Source: JACOTK01 sp963743945 (GTDB taxonomy: Bacteria > Actinomycetota > Acidimicrobiia > Acidimicrobiales > CADCSY01). Taken from it: a stretch of 64,000 nucleotides of DNA. Both the position numbers and the translations under genes were made by a program. The notes beneath the pieces are model-generated. The model ran no database searches. It worked only from the letters and a program-made list of their open reading frames with translations, and was not told where the DNA came from. Below are positions 51,736-60,952 of this stretch, one piece after another (positions within the stretch are counted from its first letter, which is position 1; the number at the start of each line of letters is the position of its first letter). The DNA lies in assembly GCA_963743945.1 (NCBI GenBank), contig CAVURO010000008.1, positions 62,001-126,000 on the forward strand. The letters run 5' to 3'.

Positions 51736-52929
51736 TCAGCGCTCGAAGAGGCGCCCAAAGGCGCCGAGTGTCAGCGCGATGATCCCGGTGACGATTCCGG
51801 CGGTGATCAGCGGGACACGGCCGTTGTCACCCCAGGCCAGACCGGCCCACACGCCGGCGACGAGCGCGCCACCACCAACGACGCCGTGGTAGAGGCCGAT
51901 ACCCGTTCCACGGCGATCGGTGGGGAGGAGATCGGCCACCCAGGCTCGGGCGACGCCGTCGGTGAGCGCCGTGTAGCCGCCGTAGAGCGGCAACAGTACC
52001 CAGACCCAGCCCGACGTGTGGACGATGCCGAGGCCGGTGTAGGCGATGGCGAAGACGGCGAGGCCACTTGCAACGACGAGTCGCCGGGGGAGCCGGTCGG
52101 AGACAACGCCGGCGGGATAGGCGAGCACCGCGTAGACCGCGTTGTAGAGGCAGTAGGCGGCCACCACACCGGTGACGCCGAGCCCGAGCTCCTTGGCCCG
52201 CAACAGGACGAGCGCGTCCGAGAAGTTGACGAGGCTGAACAGACCGAGCACCGTGACCACTCGCCAATACCGGCGGGGGAGCGGGTCAGCCGGGCTGGTC
52301 CTGGTCGTCGCGTTCCCCGGAGGACTCGCCGGGGCGAGCGGGGACGCCGTGGCGAGCGGGGACGCCGGAGACTCATGTACCAGCCTGATGAGGGCCACGC
52401 TGACTATTGCCGGAACGAAGGCGACCCAGAACAGCGGCCGAAGCCGATGGTCGAACAACTCGTAGAACAGGAGGCCCAGGAGAGGTCCGATGACGGCGCC
52501 GGCGGTGTCCATGGAGCGATGGAATCCGAAGGCCCTCCCTCGATTCGACGCGGTGGTTGCGTCGGCGATCACGGCGTCGCGTGGGGAGGTGCGCAGGCCC
52601 TTGCCAACCCGGTCGCCGAATCGCAGGGCGAGCACCATCGGCCATGTGCTCGCGAGCCCGGTGATCAGCTTTGCCACCGACGAGATCGCATAGCCGAGGG
52701 CGATCATAGGTTTGCGCCGCCGTGTGTCGGACAGGCGCCCCGAGGCGATCTTCGCCAGCGAGGCGGTACCCTCGGCGATGCCCTCGATGAGCCCCACGGC
52801 GGCGACGGGCGCGCCCAGAACCGTGGTCAGGAACAGAGGCATGATCGGGTAGAGCATCTCGGATGCGGCATCCTGGAACAGCGACACCCACGACAGGGCG
52901 ACCACATTGCGCGGAAGTGATCGCTTCAT
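51736..52929 (-). CDS. MFS transporter
   Basis: 397 residues, about 12 membrane segments. MFS motif A occurs twice: GRLSDTRRRKPMIALGY after TM2 and GVVSDRLPRRLVVASG after TM8, separated by a hydrophilic middle loop (ASPLATASPLAPASPPGNATT) of Pro/Ala/Thr. Substrate unknown; N-terminal LFQDAASEMLYPIMPLFLTTVLGA resembles the multidrug/sugar exporters of the MFS_1 set. Start ATG at 52929; a frame upstream is not similar. Confidence 0.85.
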   Translation of the reverse strand: MKRSLPRNVVALSWVSLFQDAASEMLYPIMPLFLTTVLGAPVAAVGLIEGIAEGTASLAKIASGRLSDTRRRKPMIALGYAISSVAKLITGLASTWPMVLALRFGDRVGKGLRTSPRDAVIADATTASNRGRAFGFHRSMDTAGAVIGPLLGLLFYELFDHRLRPLFWVAFVPAIVSVALIRLVHESPASPLATASPLAPASPPGNATTRTSPADPLPRRYWRVVTVLGLFSLVNFSDALVLLRAKELGLGVTGVVAAYCLYNAVYAVLAYPAGVVSDRLPRRLVVASGLAVFAIAYTGLGIVHTSGWVWVLLPLYGGYTALTDGVARAWVADLLPTDRRGTGIGLYHGVVGGGALVAGVWAGLAWGDNGRVPLITAGIVTGIIALTLGAFGRLFER

Positions 52930-52959
52930 GTTCCCAGCCTCGCAGGTGGAGCCCGACCT

Positions 52960-53021
52960 CGACGTGCCGGCTGCCTTGACGTGTCGGCTGCCTTGACGTG
53001 TCCGTTGCCTCGACGTGCAGG
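52960..53021. repeat. 16-18-bp tandem repeat x3.5
   Basis: CGACGTGCCGGCTGCCTT, GACGTGTCGGCTGCCTT, GACGTGTCCGTTGCCT, CGACGTGCAGG: decaying copies between the MFS and msrA genes. Confidence 0.8.
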
Positions 53022-53102
53022 TGATCCTCGACAACGCTCCGCTCCCCGAAGGTGCAGAAGTGGCAGCTGCCGCACCGACAACCCGGCGCAAGGCGCTCGC
53101 TC

Positions 53103-53108
53103 TATGCT
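53103..53108 (+). promoter_or_regulatory. -10 box of leaderless msrA transcript
   Basis: TATGCT, 6 bp before the ATG at 53115; no ribosome site. Confidence 0.6.
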
Positions 53109-53114
53109 GATTCC

Positions 53115-53762
53115 ATGGCGCTATTTTCCCATGGAGCGAAGACCACGATGCCCTCGGCCGACGACGCCCTCCCAGGGCGGGAGCAGTCGCTGTTCGTCCC
53201 CGAGGCCCATTTCGTCAATGGCCATCGTCTCGTTCCCCCGTTCCCCGACGGCATGGAGCGGGCCATCTTCGGTATGGGCTGCTTTTGGGGCGCGGAGCGG
53301 GTTTTCTGGCAGGCCGACGGGGTCTACACCACGGCCGTGGGCTACAGCGGCGGCTTCACCCCCAACCCGCTGTACGAGGAGGTGTGCAGCGGGAGGACCG
53401 GGCATACGGAGGTCGTGCTGGTGGTCTTCGACCCGGCCGTGTCGACCTATGCCACCATGCTGCGCCTGTTCTGGGAGCACCATGATCCGACGCAGGGCAT
53501 GCGCCAGGGCGGCGACATCGGCACGCAGTATCGGTCCGCCCTCTACTGGTTCGGCGATGAGCAACGCATGATGGCCGAGCGGTCCCTTGCCGACTACGCA
53601 GGGGCCCTGTCGGAGAAGGGCTACCCGACCATCAGCACGGAGGTGCGAGAGGCCCCGACGTTCTACTATGCCGAGGAATACCATCAGCAGTACCTGGCCA
53701 AGAACCCCGGGGGCTATTGCGGACTCGGTGGCACCGGCGTCACCTGCCCACTTCCGCAGTGA
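53115..53762 (+). CDS. msrA: Peptide methionine sulfoxide reductase MsrA
   Basis: 215 residues. Catalytic motif FGMGCFWGAERVFWQADGV (Cys near residue 57) and RSALYW; resolving Cys near the C terminus, GYCGLGGTGVTCPLP. Repairs methionine-S-sulfoxide in proteins after oxidative damage. The N-terminal 40 residues extend before the core, as in other cytosolic MsrA. Leaderless-type promoter. Confidence 0.95.
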   Translation: MALFSHGAKTTMPSADDALPGREQSLFVPEAHFVNGHRLVPPFPDGMERAIFGMGCFWGAERVFWQADGVYTTAVGYSGGFTPNPLYEEVCSGRTGHTEVVLVVFDPAVSTYATMLRLFWEHHDPTQGMRQGGDIGTQYRSALYWFGDEQRMMAERSLADYAGALSEKGYPTISTEVREAPTFYYAEEYHQQYLAKNPGGYCGLGGTGVTCPLPQ

Positions 53763-53779
53763 CGCGGTGACGATTCTGA

Positions 53780-53785
53780 CAGGAT
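53780..53785 (+). promoter_or_regulatory. -10-like box before the hydratase gene
   Basis: CAGGAT, 6 bp before the ATG at 53792; weaker than the other boxes of this kind. Confidence 0.35.
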
Positions 53786-53791
53786 GGATCC

Positions 53792-54586
53792 ATGAGCGAC
53801 ATCCTGAGCACCGCCGACGATGGCCGCGTGCGGACGATCACCCTGCAGCGTCCCGAGACGAAGAACGCCCTGACGGCCGAGCTCGCGTGGGGCCTGATCG
53901 CGGAGGTCGAGCGGGCCGCCCACGACGATGACATCTGGGTCATCGCCATCACCGGTAGCGGCGATGCGTTCTGCTCCGGGCTCGACCTGACGGGCGCGGG
54001 CATGGCGGGCTCACCGCTCACACCACAGGAGGAGTTTCTCGACGACCTGTCCTGGGTGAGCCGCATTCCCCTGCTGTTCCGAGGGCTGTGTGACAAGCCG
54101 GTGGTGGGCGGCATCAACGGCGTTGCAGCGGGGGCCGGCATGGCGTTGGCGATGGCAACCGACATCCGTCTCGGGGCTGCCGGGCTGCGCTTCATCGCAG
54201 GCTACCCACGCGTCGGTGCGTCGCCCGACGGGGGGTTGACCTGGACGCTTCCCCAGGCGATCGGCTACGAGCAGGCAATGCGATTCCTGTTGGAGAACCG
54301 CACGGTCGATGCGACCGAGGCGCTCCGACTCGGCCTGGTCGGTGAGATTGTGGACGATGCCCGCTTCCACGAGCGCCTTGCCGAGTACTGCGCCATGCTG
54401 GCCGATCGTTCGCCGCTGGCAAGTCGACTGACGAAACGAGGGGTGACCCGCGCGGTCGCCATCGACCTCGAGTCGCAGGTGCGCTACGAGTTGGCCAACA
54501 TCCTGCGGGCCTTTCGCTCGGGTGACTCGCAGGAGGCACGGGCCGCCTTCTTCGAGAAGCGCAAGCCCGTGTTCAGGGGCGTGTAG
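53792..54586 (+). CDS. Enoyl-CoA hydratase/isomerase family protein
   Basis: 264 residues, crotonase fold. Oxyanion-hole segment AGAGMALAMATDIRLG and the first active-site region SGLDLTGAGM are present. The usual second catalytic Glu position reads ASPDGGLTWTLP with Asp, like PaaG-type isomerases, so the reaction may be isomerisation rather than hydration. Role in fatty acid or aromatic catabolism is not shown by neighbours. Confidence 0.85.
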   Translation: MSDILSTADDGRVRTITLQRPETKNALTAELAWGLIAEVERAAHDDDIWVIAITGSGDAFCSGLDLTGAGMAGSPLTPQEEFLDDLSWVSRIPLLFRGLCDKPVVGGINGVAAGAGMALAMATDIRLGAAGLRFIAGYPRVGASPDGGLTWTLPQAIGYEQAMRFLLENRTVDATEALRLGLVGEIVDDARFHERLAEYCAMLADRSPLASRLTKRGVTRAVAIDLESQVRYELANILRAFRSGDSQEARAAFFEKRKPVFRGV

Positions 54587-54637
54587 CACGCAAGGCCGGC
54601 GGCATCACGCCGGACCGCCTCGACCGGCCGGGTGTCG

Positions 54638-55285
54638 TCAGCCGGCGAAGAATCGTGCAGGAGCCCGTGCGGCCCCGACGTCGTTGCGGACCATGCCGAC
54701 GACCGGCGAGCACCGTTCGGGTAGCTCGTCCGGTGCAAACCAGTCGATGGCGGCGACCTCCGTGTCGAAGTCCCGGCGGGGCTCCCCACCCACGACCGAG
54801 CACGCGAAGTAGACACCGATGTGTTGGCGCCGTCCGTACATGGCCACGAGGCCGTCGACCCGCACGTCGTAGCCGGTCTCCTCACGGACCTCGCGGGTGA
54901 CGGCGTCGACCGGGGTCTCACCCACCTCGAGCTCCCCGCCGGGCAGTCCCCATGCCTTGAAGCCGTAGGCCTGATGCACCAGAAGTACTCGACCGGCGTC
55001 GTCGGTGACCCATGCGAAGGTGCCGACGTCGGCATTCAGCTTCAGTGGGTCGAGTCCGGGGACGGCGGCGATCGCCTGGTGCGCCGCACCGGCATCGGCA
55101 TCGAGATCGATCTCGATGATCTCGCACGCCAGCTCACCCGGATGCACGATCGACACGCAGGAGAACCCCTGTCCGATCAGCACCTCGACATGGTTTGGGT
55201 GATCGAGGACGGGATAGCGGAAGTCGCGGCCGAGGCGATGTGCCAGGTCGGTGTTGGGGACGACGAGCAACAAGGGACGATCCAT
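54638..55285 (-). CDS. Nudix hydrolase
   Basis: 215 residues. N-terminal about 80 residues of unknown type, then a Nudix domain with GGELEVGETPVD, REVREETGYDV (the REVREETG helix, near residues 130-150). Minus-strand TAGACA lies 7 bp before the ATG at 55285. Substrate unknown. Confidence 0.8.
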   Translation of the reverse strand: MDRPLLLVVPNTDLAHRLGRDFRYPVLDHPNHVEVLIGQGFSCVSIVHPGELACEIIEIDLDADAGAAHQAIAAVPGLDPLKLNADVGTFAWVTDDAGRVLLVHQAYGFKAWGLPGGELEVGETPVDAVTREVREETGYDVRVDGLVAMYGRRQHIGVYFACSVVGGEPRRDFDTEVAAIDWFAPDELPERCSPVVGMVRNDVGAARAPARFFAG

Positions 55286-55476
55286 GGCCCATTGTCTAGT
55301 CCGCACGGCGACGGTCACGCCGGCATGACGGGCCAAGGTCGCCAAGGTTCGCGACGTCCCTGGTTGGGCCGATTCCGACCGCACGTCCGACCTCACGGTG
55401 TCGGCCATCGCGAATGTCGGGGACACCGTCGAGGACGTGCAGCGCCTCGTCCGTGGAAAGTGCAGGCCGGCTCCCG

Positions 55477-55482
55477 TAGCCT
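55477..55482 (+). promoter_or_regulatory. -10 box of leaderless nfuA transcript
   Basis: TAGCCT, 6 bp before the ATG at 55489, with TGGAAA 17 bp upstream as a possible -35 element. Confidence 0.6.
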
Positions 55483-55488
55483 GGGTGC

Positions 55489-56103
55489 ATGGCAACCAGC
55501 GACGCTCCCATCGTCATCGTGTCGGAAAAGGCGCGGGCCGAGATCCTCGCCATGCGTGCAGCGGAGCCCGACGGTGATTCCCTTGCCCTGTCGGTGGCCG
55601 TCACAGGCAGTTCGGGCAACGAGTTCACCTACGAGCTGACCTTTGAGCCCCTGGCGGAGTTGCCGGTCGGTGTCCTGGTGGGCCGAAGCGGCGACCTGCC
55701 GGTTGTCGTCGATGCCGACGACGAGGAGAAGTTGCGTGGCGCGGTACTTGATCTCGTCGAGCCCACAGGGTTGGTGTTGCGCAACCCCAACCGGCCTCCT
55801 CCGCCGATCGTGCCGGGTTCCCTCGAGCTGACGGGAACCGTGGAGGAGCGACTGGCCCAACTCCTCGAGGGCGAGATCAATCCGATGCTCGCCGCCCACG
55901 GTGGGTTTGCGGCGATGGATCGAGTCGAGGGTGAGGTTGCCTATCTGTCGATGGGTGGCGGTTGCCAGGGGTGCGGCCTGGCGCAGATGACCCTGACACA
56001 GGGCATCAAGACGAGCATTCTCGACCAGATTCCCGAGATCACCGCCGTGGTGGACCTCACCGACCATGAGGCCGGCGCCAACCCGTTCTACGACCCGGTC
56101 TGA
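55489..56103 (+). CDS. Fe-S biogenesis protein NfuA-like
   Basis: 204 residues. N-terminal half resembles a degenerate A-type carrier (IscA/HesB-like) without its Cys; C-terminal half (from about 125) is a NifU domain with the Cys pair in GGGCQGCGLAQMTL, the cluster-binding site. Probably delivers Fe-S clusters, for example to the ThiC or Udg proteins encoded elsewhere in the window (inference). Its stop codon is part of the tandem repeat that follows. Confidence 0.88.
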   Translation: MATSDAPIVIVSEKARAEILAMRAAEPDGDSLALSVAVTGSSGNEFTYELTFEPLAELPVGVLVGRSGDLPVVVDADDEEKLRGAVLDLVEPTGLVLRNPNRPPPPIVPGSLELTGTVEERLAQLLEGEINPMLAAHGGFAAMDRVEGEVAYLSMGGGCQGCGLAQMTLTQGIKTSILDQIPEITAVVDLTDHEAGANPFYDPV

Positions 56104-56183
56104 GTCCGACCCGGTCTGAGTCCGACCCGGTCTGAGTCCGACCCGGTCTGAGTCCGACCCGGTCTGAGTCCGACCCGGTCTGA
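56091..56183. repeat. 16-bp tandem repeat x5.8
   Basis: Five perfect copies of CGACCCGGTCTGAGTC and a sixth broken after CGACCCGGTCTGA. The first copy is the end of nfuA (Asp-Pro-Val-stop), and the last ends at the dxs stop. The 16-bp period shifts frame each unit, so it brings a TGA in all three frames. Fills the whole nfuA-dxs spacer. Confidence 0.95.
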
Positions 56184-58040
56184 TCAGGCCCGGGAGACGG
56201 GCGAGCCTGCGAGGGCCTTGGTGGTGGCTGCTGCGATGCCTGCCGCGTCGAGGCCGAGGGAGGCCAGAATCTGATCGGGCTTCCCCTGGGGGATGTACTC
56301 GTCGGGGATGCCCATCACCAGCACCGGAGGGGCTGTCCTCTGCTGGTTCAGGCCGCCGATCTTGTCCGCGATACGGCTACCCACGCCACCGATGCGAATG
56401 CCGTCCTCCACGGTGACGACCAAGGCGTGCTCGGCGGCATCCTGCAGCATCACCACATCGAGGGGCTTGACGACGCGCACGTCCCAGACGGTGGCCGAGA
56501 TGCCGGACTCGGCGAGGATCGCAGCGGCCTGCTCAGCCGTCTCGACCATCTTGCCGACTGCCAGGATGGCGACCTCGCCGTCGCCTGCCATGATCCTGCG
56601 GGCATGCAGGCCCGTCCCGACCTGGTCGAAGGGAACCTGGCGAGCGGGGGTCTTGGCCCAGCGGAGGACGGAGGGCCCGGTGGTGATGGAGAGGGCGGTC
56701 TCGAACATCACCTGGACCTCTTGGTAGGAAGAGGGAGCGAACATGGTCATGCCGGGAACCTTGGCGAGCAGCGCCATGTCGAGCACCCCATGGTGTGACG
56801 GGCCGTCATCGCCGGTGATGCCCGCCCGGTCGAGGCAGAAGATCACCGGTTGGCGGTGCAGGCCGACGTCAAGGTTGACCTGGTCGAACGCACGGGTGAG
56901 AAAAGTCGAGTAGACCGCCACAACGGGGCGAAGCCCGCCCATCGCCATGCCGGCGGCAGCGGTGACGGCATGCTGCTCGGCGATGCCGACATCGAGCATG
57001 CGATCGCCGAAGCGCTCGGCGTAGGGAAGCAGACCCGTGGAGTCGGGCATGGCGGCCGTGATGGCCACGATGGAGCCATCGCGCTCGGCGGCGGCTGTGA
57101 GCGCCTCGGTGAACGCCGCCGTGTACGAGCCCGGCTTGAGCTCCGACGTGTCGTGCAGGCACTTGATGGGATCGTCCTCGGCAGGCGGGTACCCGCGGCC
57201 CTTCTGGGTGATCATGTGCAGGACGATCGGGCCGTCGTGCTCCGCGGCCTGGCGCAGGGCCAATTCCATCTCCGCGATGTTGTGCCCGTCGAAGGGTCCC
57301 ACGTAACGAACGCCCAGCATCTCGAAGAAGGCCGGTGGTTCGAAGATCTCCCGCAGCGCCGCCTTCGCTCCCTCCAGACCCTTTTCGAGTCGATCCCCGA
57401 CGACGGGCAGGTCGTGCAACGCCTGTTCGAGCTTGCGCTGACGGCGCATGTAGGTGGGGTTCAGCCGGATCTTGCTCAGCTCATGGGAGAGATTCGAGAC
57501 CGTCGGGGCATAGGAGCGCCCGTTGTCGTTCAGGATGATGATGACCTGGCTGTTGGCGTGGCCGAGGTTGTTCAGACCTTCGTAGGCCATTCCCCCCGTC
57601 ATCGAGCCGTCGCCGATGACGGCGACGATCTTGCGGTTCCGGCCGATCAGGCGGTCGGCCACGGAAAGCCCATGGGCATAGCTCAGGATGGTCGACGCAT
57701 GGCTGTTCTCCACCCAGTCGTGCTCGGACTCCGAACGATTGGGGTAACCCGAGAGCCCACCTTGGCGGCGGAGGTTGGCGAACGCTCCGGCGCGTCCCGT
57801 CACGATCTTGTGGACGTATGCCTGATGGCCGGTGTCCCAGAGGATGAGGTCACGCGGGGAGTCGAAGACCCGATGAACGGCGAGCGTCAGCTCCACAGCC
57901 CCGAGGTTCGAACCGAGGTGGCCACCGGTGGCGGAGACCGCGTCGACGATGAACGTGCGGATCTCGGCGGCGAGCAAGGCGAGGTCGGCAGATGAGAGGC
58001 CACGGAGATCGCTCGGGTCTGTGATTTTCTCGAGAAACAT
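56184..58040 (-). CDS. dxs: 1-deoxy-D-xylulose-5-phosphate synthase
   Basis: 618 residues, first enzyme of the MEP isoprenoid pathway. TPP motif GDGSMTGGMAYEGLNNLG (residues near 150-168) to NDN; the transketolase pyrimidine region DVGIAEQHAVTAAAGMA with catalytic His/Glu; and the C-terminal domain. ATG at 58040 gives the family start MFLEKITDPSDLR and has AAGGGA about 9 bp upstream; a frame upstream is not similar. A TAGGAT box on the minus strand (58120-58125) is a probable -10. Confidence 0.96.
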   Translation of the reverse strand: MFLEKITDPSDLRGLSSADLALLAAEIRTFIVDAVSATGGHLGSNLGAVELTLAVHRVFDSPRDLILWDTGHQAYVHKIVTGRAGAFANLRRQGGLSGYPNRSESEHDWVENSHASTILSYAHGLSVADRLIGRNRKIVAVIGDGSMTGGMAYEGLNNLGHANSQVIIILNDNGRSYAPTVSNLSHELSKIRLNPTYMRRQRKLEQALHDLPVVGDRLEKGLEGAKAALREIFEPPAFFEMLGVRYVGPFDGHNIAEMELALRQAAEHDGPIVLHMITQKGRGYPPAEDDPIKCLHDTSELKPGSYTAAFTEALTAAAERDGSIVAITAAMPDSTGLLPYAERFGDRMLDVGIAEQHAVTAAAGMAMGGLRPVVAVYSTFLTRAFDQVNLDVGLHRQPVIFCLDRAGITGDDGPSHHGVLDMALLAKVPGMTMFAPSSYQEVQVMFETALSITTGPSVLRWAKTPARQVPFDQVGTGLHARRIMAGDGEVAILAVGKMVETAEQAAAILAESGISATVWDVRVVKPLDVVMLQDAAEHALVVTVEDGIRIGGVGSRIADKIGGLNQQRTAPPVLVMGIPDEYIPQGKPDQILASLGLDAAGIAAATTKALAGSPVSRA

Positions 58041-58212
58041 GCCGAGGGTCCCTTCCCGGAGCTTCTGATGTCCAGAGCCGCCACGGGCGTAGCCGGTTGT
58101 CCATCGACGGTACCCGTCCATCCTATGTTTCGACGACTTTCAGGCGGTTCCTCTGCCGAATGCGCCACGAGTGGATCGGCTCATTTTTGGGATTGACCCC
58201 ATGCATCGGGAC

Positions 58213-58218
58213 TACGGT
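58213..58218 (+). promoter_or_regulatory. -10 box of leaderless SDR transcript
   Basis: TACGGT, 7 bp before the ATG at 58226. Confidence 0.5.
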
Positions 58219-58225
58219 GAGGCCC

Positions 58226-58993
58226 ATGAGCAATCCATTTGATCTGAGTGGCAAGGTGGCACTGGTGACCGGCGGAAACAGCGGCATCGGGCTCGGCATG
58301 GCCAAGGCCCTCGCCTCGGCGGGCGCTGACGTCGCCATTTGGGGGACCAACCAGGAAAAGAACGCCAAGGCCGAGGCTGAACTCGCTGCGCTCGGCGGCA
58401 AGGTCGTGGCCCTTCGCTGCGATGTCGGCGACGAGGACATGGTTGCCGCCGCCTTTGCCGACACGCTGGCGGCTCTGGGCAAGGTGGACGCCTGCTTTGC
58501 GAACGCCGGCACTGCAGGCTTCGCCCCATCGTTCATGGACATGTCGCTTCAGGAGTGGCGACGTGTCACGCGCATCAATCTGGACGGCGCGTTCATGACC
58601 CTTCGCGAGGCGGCTCGCCACATGGTGGCCCGCGGCGAGGGAGGGAGTCTCGTCGGGACCTCCTCGCTGGCGGCTGTCGAAGGTCAGGCCAAGGGACAGC
58701 ACTACGCGGCGACCAAGGGTGGGATCATCTCGATGATGAAGGCGATTGCAGTCGAGCTCGCCCGTCACGACATTCGAGCCAACACCATTCTGCCCGGCTG
58801 GATCGAGACGCCCATGGCTTCGCCCGCACTGCACTGGGACAAGTTTCGCGACAAGGTGCTTCCGCGGGTGCCGGCCCGCCGTTGGGGAGTCCCCGAAGAC
58901 TTCGGTGGCATAGCCGTGTACCTGGCAAGTTCAGCGTCGGCCTATCACACGGGTGACACCTTCATGATCGACGGTGGCTACTCGATCTTCTAG
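58226..58993 (+). CDS. Short-chain dehydrogenase/reductase
   Basis: 255 residues, classical SDR. Cofactor motif TGGNSGIGLG, NAG in CFANAGTAGF, and the catalytic YxxxK in HYAATKGGI with Ser upstream (GTSSLAAVEG). Ends YHTGDTFMIDGGYSIF as in FabG-like SDRs. The substrate is unknown; FabG-like, but FabG role is not implied by context. Confidence 0.88.
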   Translation: MSNPFDLSGKVALVTGGNSGIGLGMAKALASAGADVAIWGTNQEKNAKAEAELAALGGKVVALRCDVGDEDMVAAAFADTLAALGKVDACFANAGTAGFAPSFMDMSLQEWRRVTRINLDGAFMTLREAARHMVARGEGGSLVGTSSLAAVEGQAKGQHYAATKGGIISMMKAIAVELARHDIRANTILPGWIETPMASPALHWDKFRDKVLPRVPARRWGVPEDFGGIAVYLASSASAYHTGDTFMIDGGYSIF

Positions 58994-59041
58994 GTTCCCG
59001 GCTGGACCTTCCAGGCTCCCGCCGCCACCGTCCCGTCCGGC

Positions 59042-59869
59042 TCAGGCAGCCAGATGGATCGCCTGTCGGCGGAGGTCCCACCAACGGCCGATCAGATAGC
59101 CGATCCCGAGGATCAGCGCGCCACCCGCAGCGTCCAGCCAGAAGTGGTTGGCGGTCACCACGATGGCGAACAGGGTTGCCACGGGATAGGCGATGACCAG
59201 GGCGCGAGACCAGTTGTTGCGCATCGATGGCCACAACACCAGTGCGGACCATGTCGACCAGCCGAAATGCAGGCTTGGCATGGCGGCGTACTGGTTCGAC
59301 ACGGCCTTCATCGATTCGGAGTCGAAGGACCACAACCCCCCGAACCTGGCGAGGGTGTCGACGAAGCCGTAGGTTTCGGGCAACAGTCTCGGCGGCAGGA
59401 GCGGGAAGAAGGCGAACCCGATGAGGGCGAGGCCTGTTGTTGCGGCAAGTGTCGTGCGCCAGCGCACATAGCGGTCGGTGCCGCGCCGAAAGAGGAGGAT
59501 CAGGGCGACGGCGGTCACGACGAAGTGAAACGAGCCGTAATAGATGTTCCATGCCCGGACAAACCAACGGGTGCCGAGAAACCAGTCTTGAATGGCTTCC
59601 TCGTGGAACAGGCCCAGCGCTCTTTCGATGGAGATGACGTCCCTCGCGTTGGCGTACGCATGTGCCTCGCTGACGGCTGCTGAGCCGAATTGGTTGCGAA
59701 TGAAGGAGTAGATGACATAGAAGGCCAGTGCGTACAGGACCTCTTTCCACCAGCGGAGATGGCGGAGGTGCGAAGGCCTCTCCTCGGCAATCGCGAGCGG
59801 GCTGCGGCTCTCGACGGGATCACCTTCGCCGAGGCCGGGATCGGCGAGGGGGAATGGCGAGGAGGTCAT
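59042..59869 (-). CDS. PAP2-superfamily integral membrane protein
   Basis: 275 residues, about five or six membrane segments. The PAP2/Aur1-like catalytic residues are in MPSLHFGWSTW and ANHFWLDAAGGA; the preceding FPLLPPRLLPETYGFVDTL is also typical of the inositolphosphotransferase-like subgroup. Acts on a phospholipid or polyisoprenyl phosphate headgroup, substrate unknown. ATGA overlap with the next upstream gene, so cotranscribed. Confidence 0.82.
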   Translation of the reverse strand: MTSSPFPLADPGLGEGDPVESRSPLAIAEERPSHLRHLRWWKEVLYALAFYVIYSFIRNQFGSAAVSEAHAYANARDVISIERALGLFHEEAIQDWFLGTRWFVRAWNIYYGSFHFVVTAVALILLFRRGTDRYVRWRTTLAATTGLALIGFAFFPLLPPRLLPETYGFVDTLARFGGLWSFDSESMKAVSNQYAAMPSLHFGWSTWSALVLWPSMRNNWSRALVIAYPVATLFAIVVTANHFWLDAAGGALILGIGYLIGRWWDLRRQAIHLAA

Positions 59870-60837
59870 GCCGGCAAGCGTTGTGGCCTGGACCCGATGG
59901 CAAAGGCGGGGGCTCCGAGGAGGCTCACGACCAGGTTCACGGCGTAGATCAGAATTCCGAGTGCAATGGCCTCTTCGGTCGCCACGCCCAAGGGATGGAG
60001 GAAGAGCACAAAGGCACCTTCACGTACTCCGAGCCCACCGAGTGAGATCGGAAGGACCTGGGCGATGGCCACGGCCGGCATGAAGGCGAGGATGGCCGTG
60101 GGGCCGACGGGCAGCCCCAGCACGCGGGCGGCGGCGAAGGCACCGAGCATCACCACCAGCTGATAGGCGAACCCGACCCCCAGCACAGCAGCGGCAGCGG
60201 CCGGGTTGTGGCGAAAGCGATCAACGCCCAGATGAACGGCACTGGCGAACCGGGCCCAGCCGTCCGATCCGGCGAAACGGTTGCCGACCCGGGGGCTCGC
60301 GACCGCGACCAGGATCAGGGAGAGAACGACCAGCGTGCCGATGGCGATGGTCAGGGCGAGACGACTTGGCGTCCCGAACGAACGCAGCTCGGGGTTGACG
60401 ACAAGTCCCACCAGGGTGATGACCGGCAGGACCAGCCAGCCGGTGAGGCGTTCGAGCACGACCGATGCGAACGTGTCGGGACGCTCCCCGTTGGCAGCAG
60501 CGAGGCGGGTCACACGCAGAACGTCGCCGCCGACCGTCGACGGCAGGAAGTTGCCGACGAACAGCCCCGCCAGATAGTGGCCGAACAAGGTGCGAGTTTT
60601 CGTCCGCAGTCCGAGTGCCACGAGCACCTGGCGCCATCGCAGCGTGGACAGGACGATGCCGAACAAGGTGACCACCAGGGTGACCGCAAGCCAGAGCCCG
60701 GTCCGGGTGTCCCAACGAGGCACGATCGTGGAGAGCTCCACCCGGGGGATGAGCAGGCCGAGCATGACGCAACTGGCCAGTGCCCGGGCGGGAAACACCC
60801 AAGGCCTGCGCCTGTCCGGATCGCCCTCATCGTTCAT
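59866..60837 (-). CDS. LPG-synthase-TM/flippase-like membrane protein (UPF0104)
   Basis: 323 residues with about eight membrane segments. SWW-like motif absent; the VGNFLPSTVGGDVLRVTRL and GGLGVREGAFVLFL segments are typical of the lysylphosphatidylglycerol-synthase transmembrane family, which includes lipid flippases. Its overlap with the PAP2 gene suggests a two-step lipid or glycolipid process. Minus-strand TAGTCT (60885-60890) may be its -10 box. Confidence 0.82.
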   Translation of the reverse strand: MNDEGDPDRRRPWVFPARALASCVMLGLLIPRVELSTIVPRWDTRTGLWLAVTLVVTLFGIVLSTLRWRQVLVALGLRTKTRTLFGHYLAGLFVGNFLPSTVGGDVLRVTRLAAANGERPDTFASVVLERLTGWLVLPVITLVGLVVNPELRSFGTPSRLALTIAIGTLVVLSLILVAVASPRVGNRFAGSDGWARFASAVHLGVDRFRHNPAAAAAVLGVGFAYQLVVMLGAFAAARVLGLPVGPTAILAFMPAVAIAQVLPISLGGLGVREGAFVLFLHPLGVATEEAIALGILIYAVNLVVSLLGAPAFAIGSRPQRLPA

Positions 60838-60940
60838 ATGCTCACCCCCATCCCGTCACCGAACGTTCACTGTCTGCTTCCCCAAGACTACGTCTTCACC
60901 GGATCTTTCCGCCATAGGTGGATCATCGCCCGCGATGCGA

Positions 60941-60946
60941 CAGACT
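60941..60946 (+). promoter_or_regulatory. -10-like box of the hydrolase gene
   Basis: CAGACT, 6 bp before the ATG at 60953; C replaces the first T. Confidence 0.4.
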
Positions 60947-60952
60947 CAGGTC

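Noticed and set aside
55286..55488. A coding region in the divergent Nudix-nfuA gap
   Set aside because: The minus-strand frame continues upstream of the Nudix gene, but has no start signal and no similarity; it is best read as a promoter region.
56091..56183. The 16-bp array as a CRISPR
   Set aside because: Direct repeats without spacers and no cas genes.
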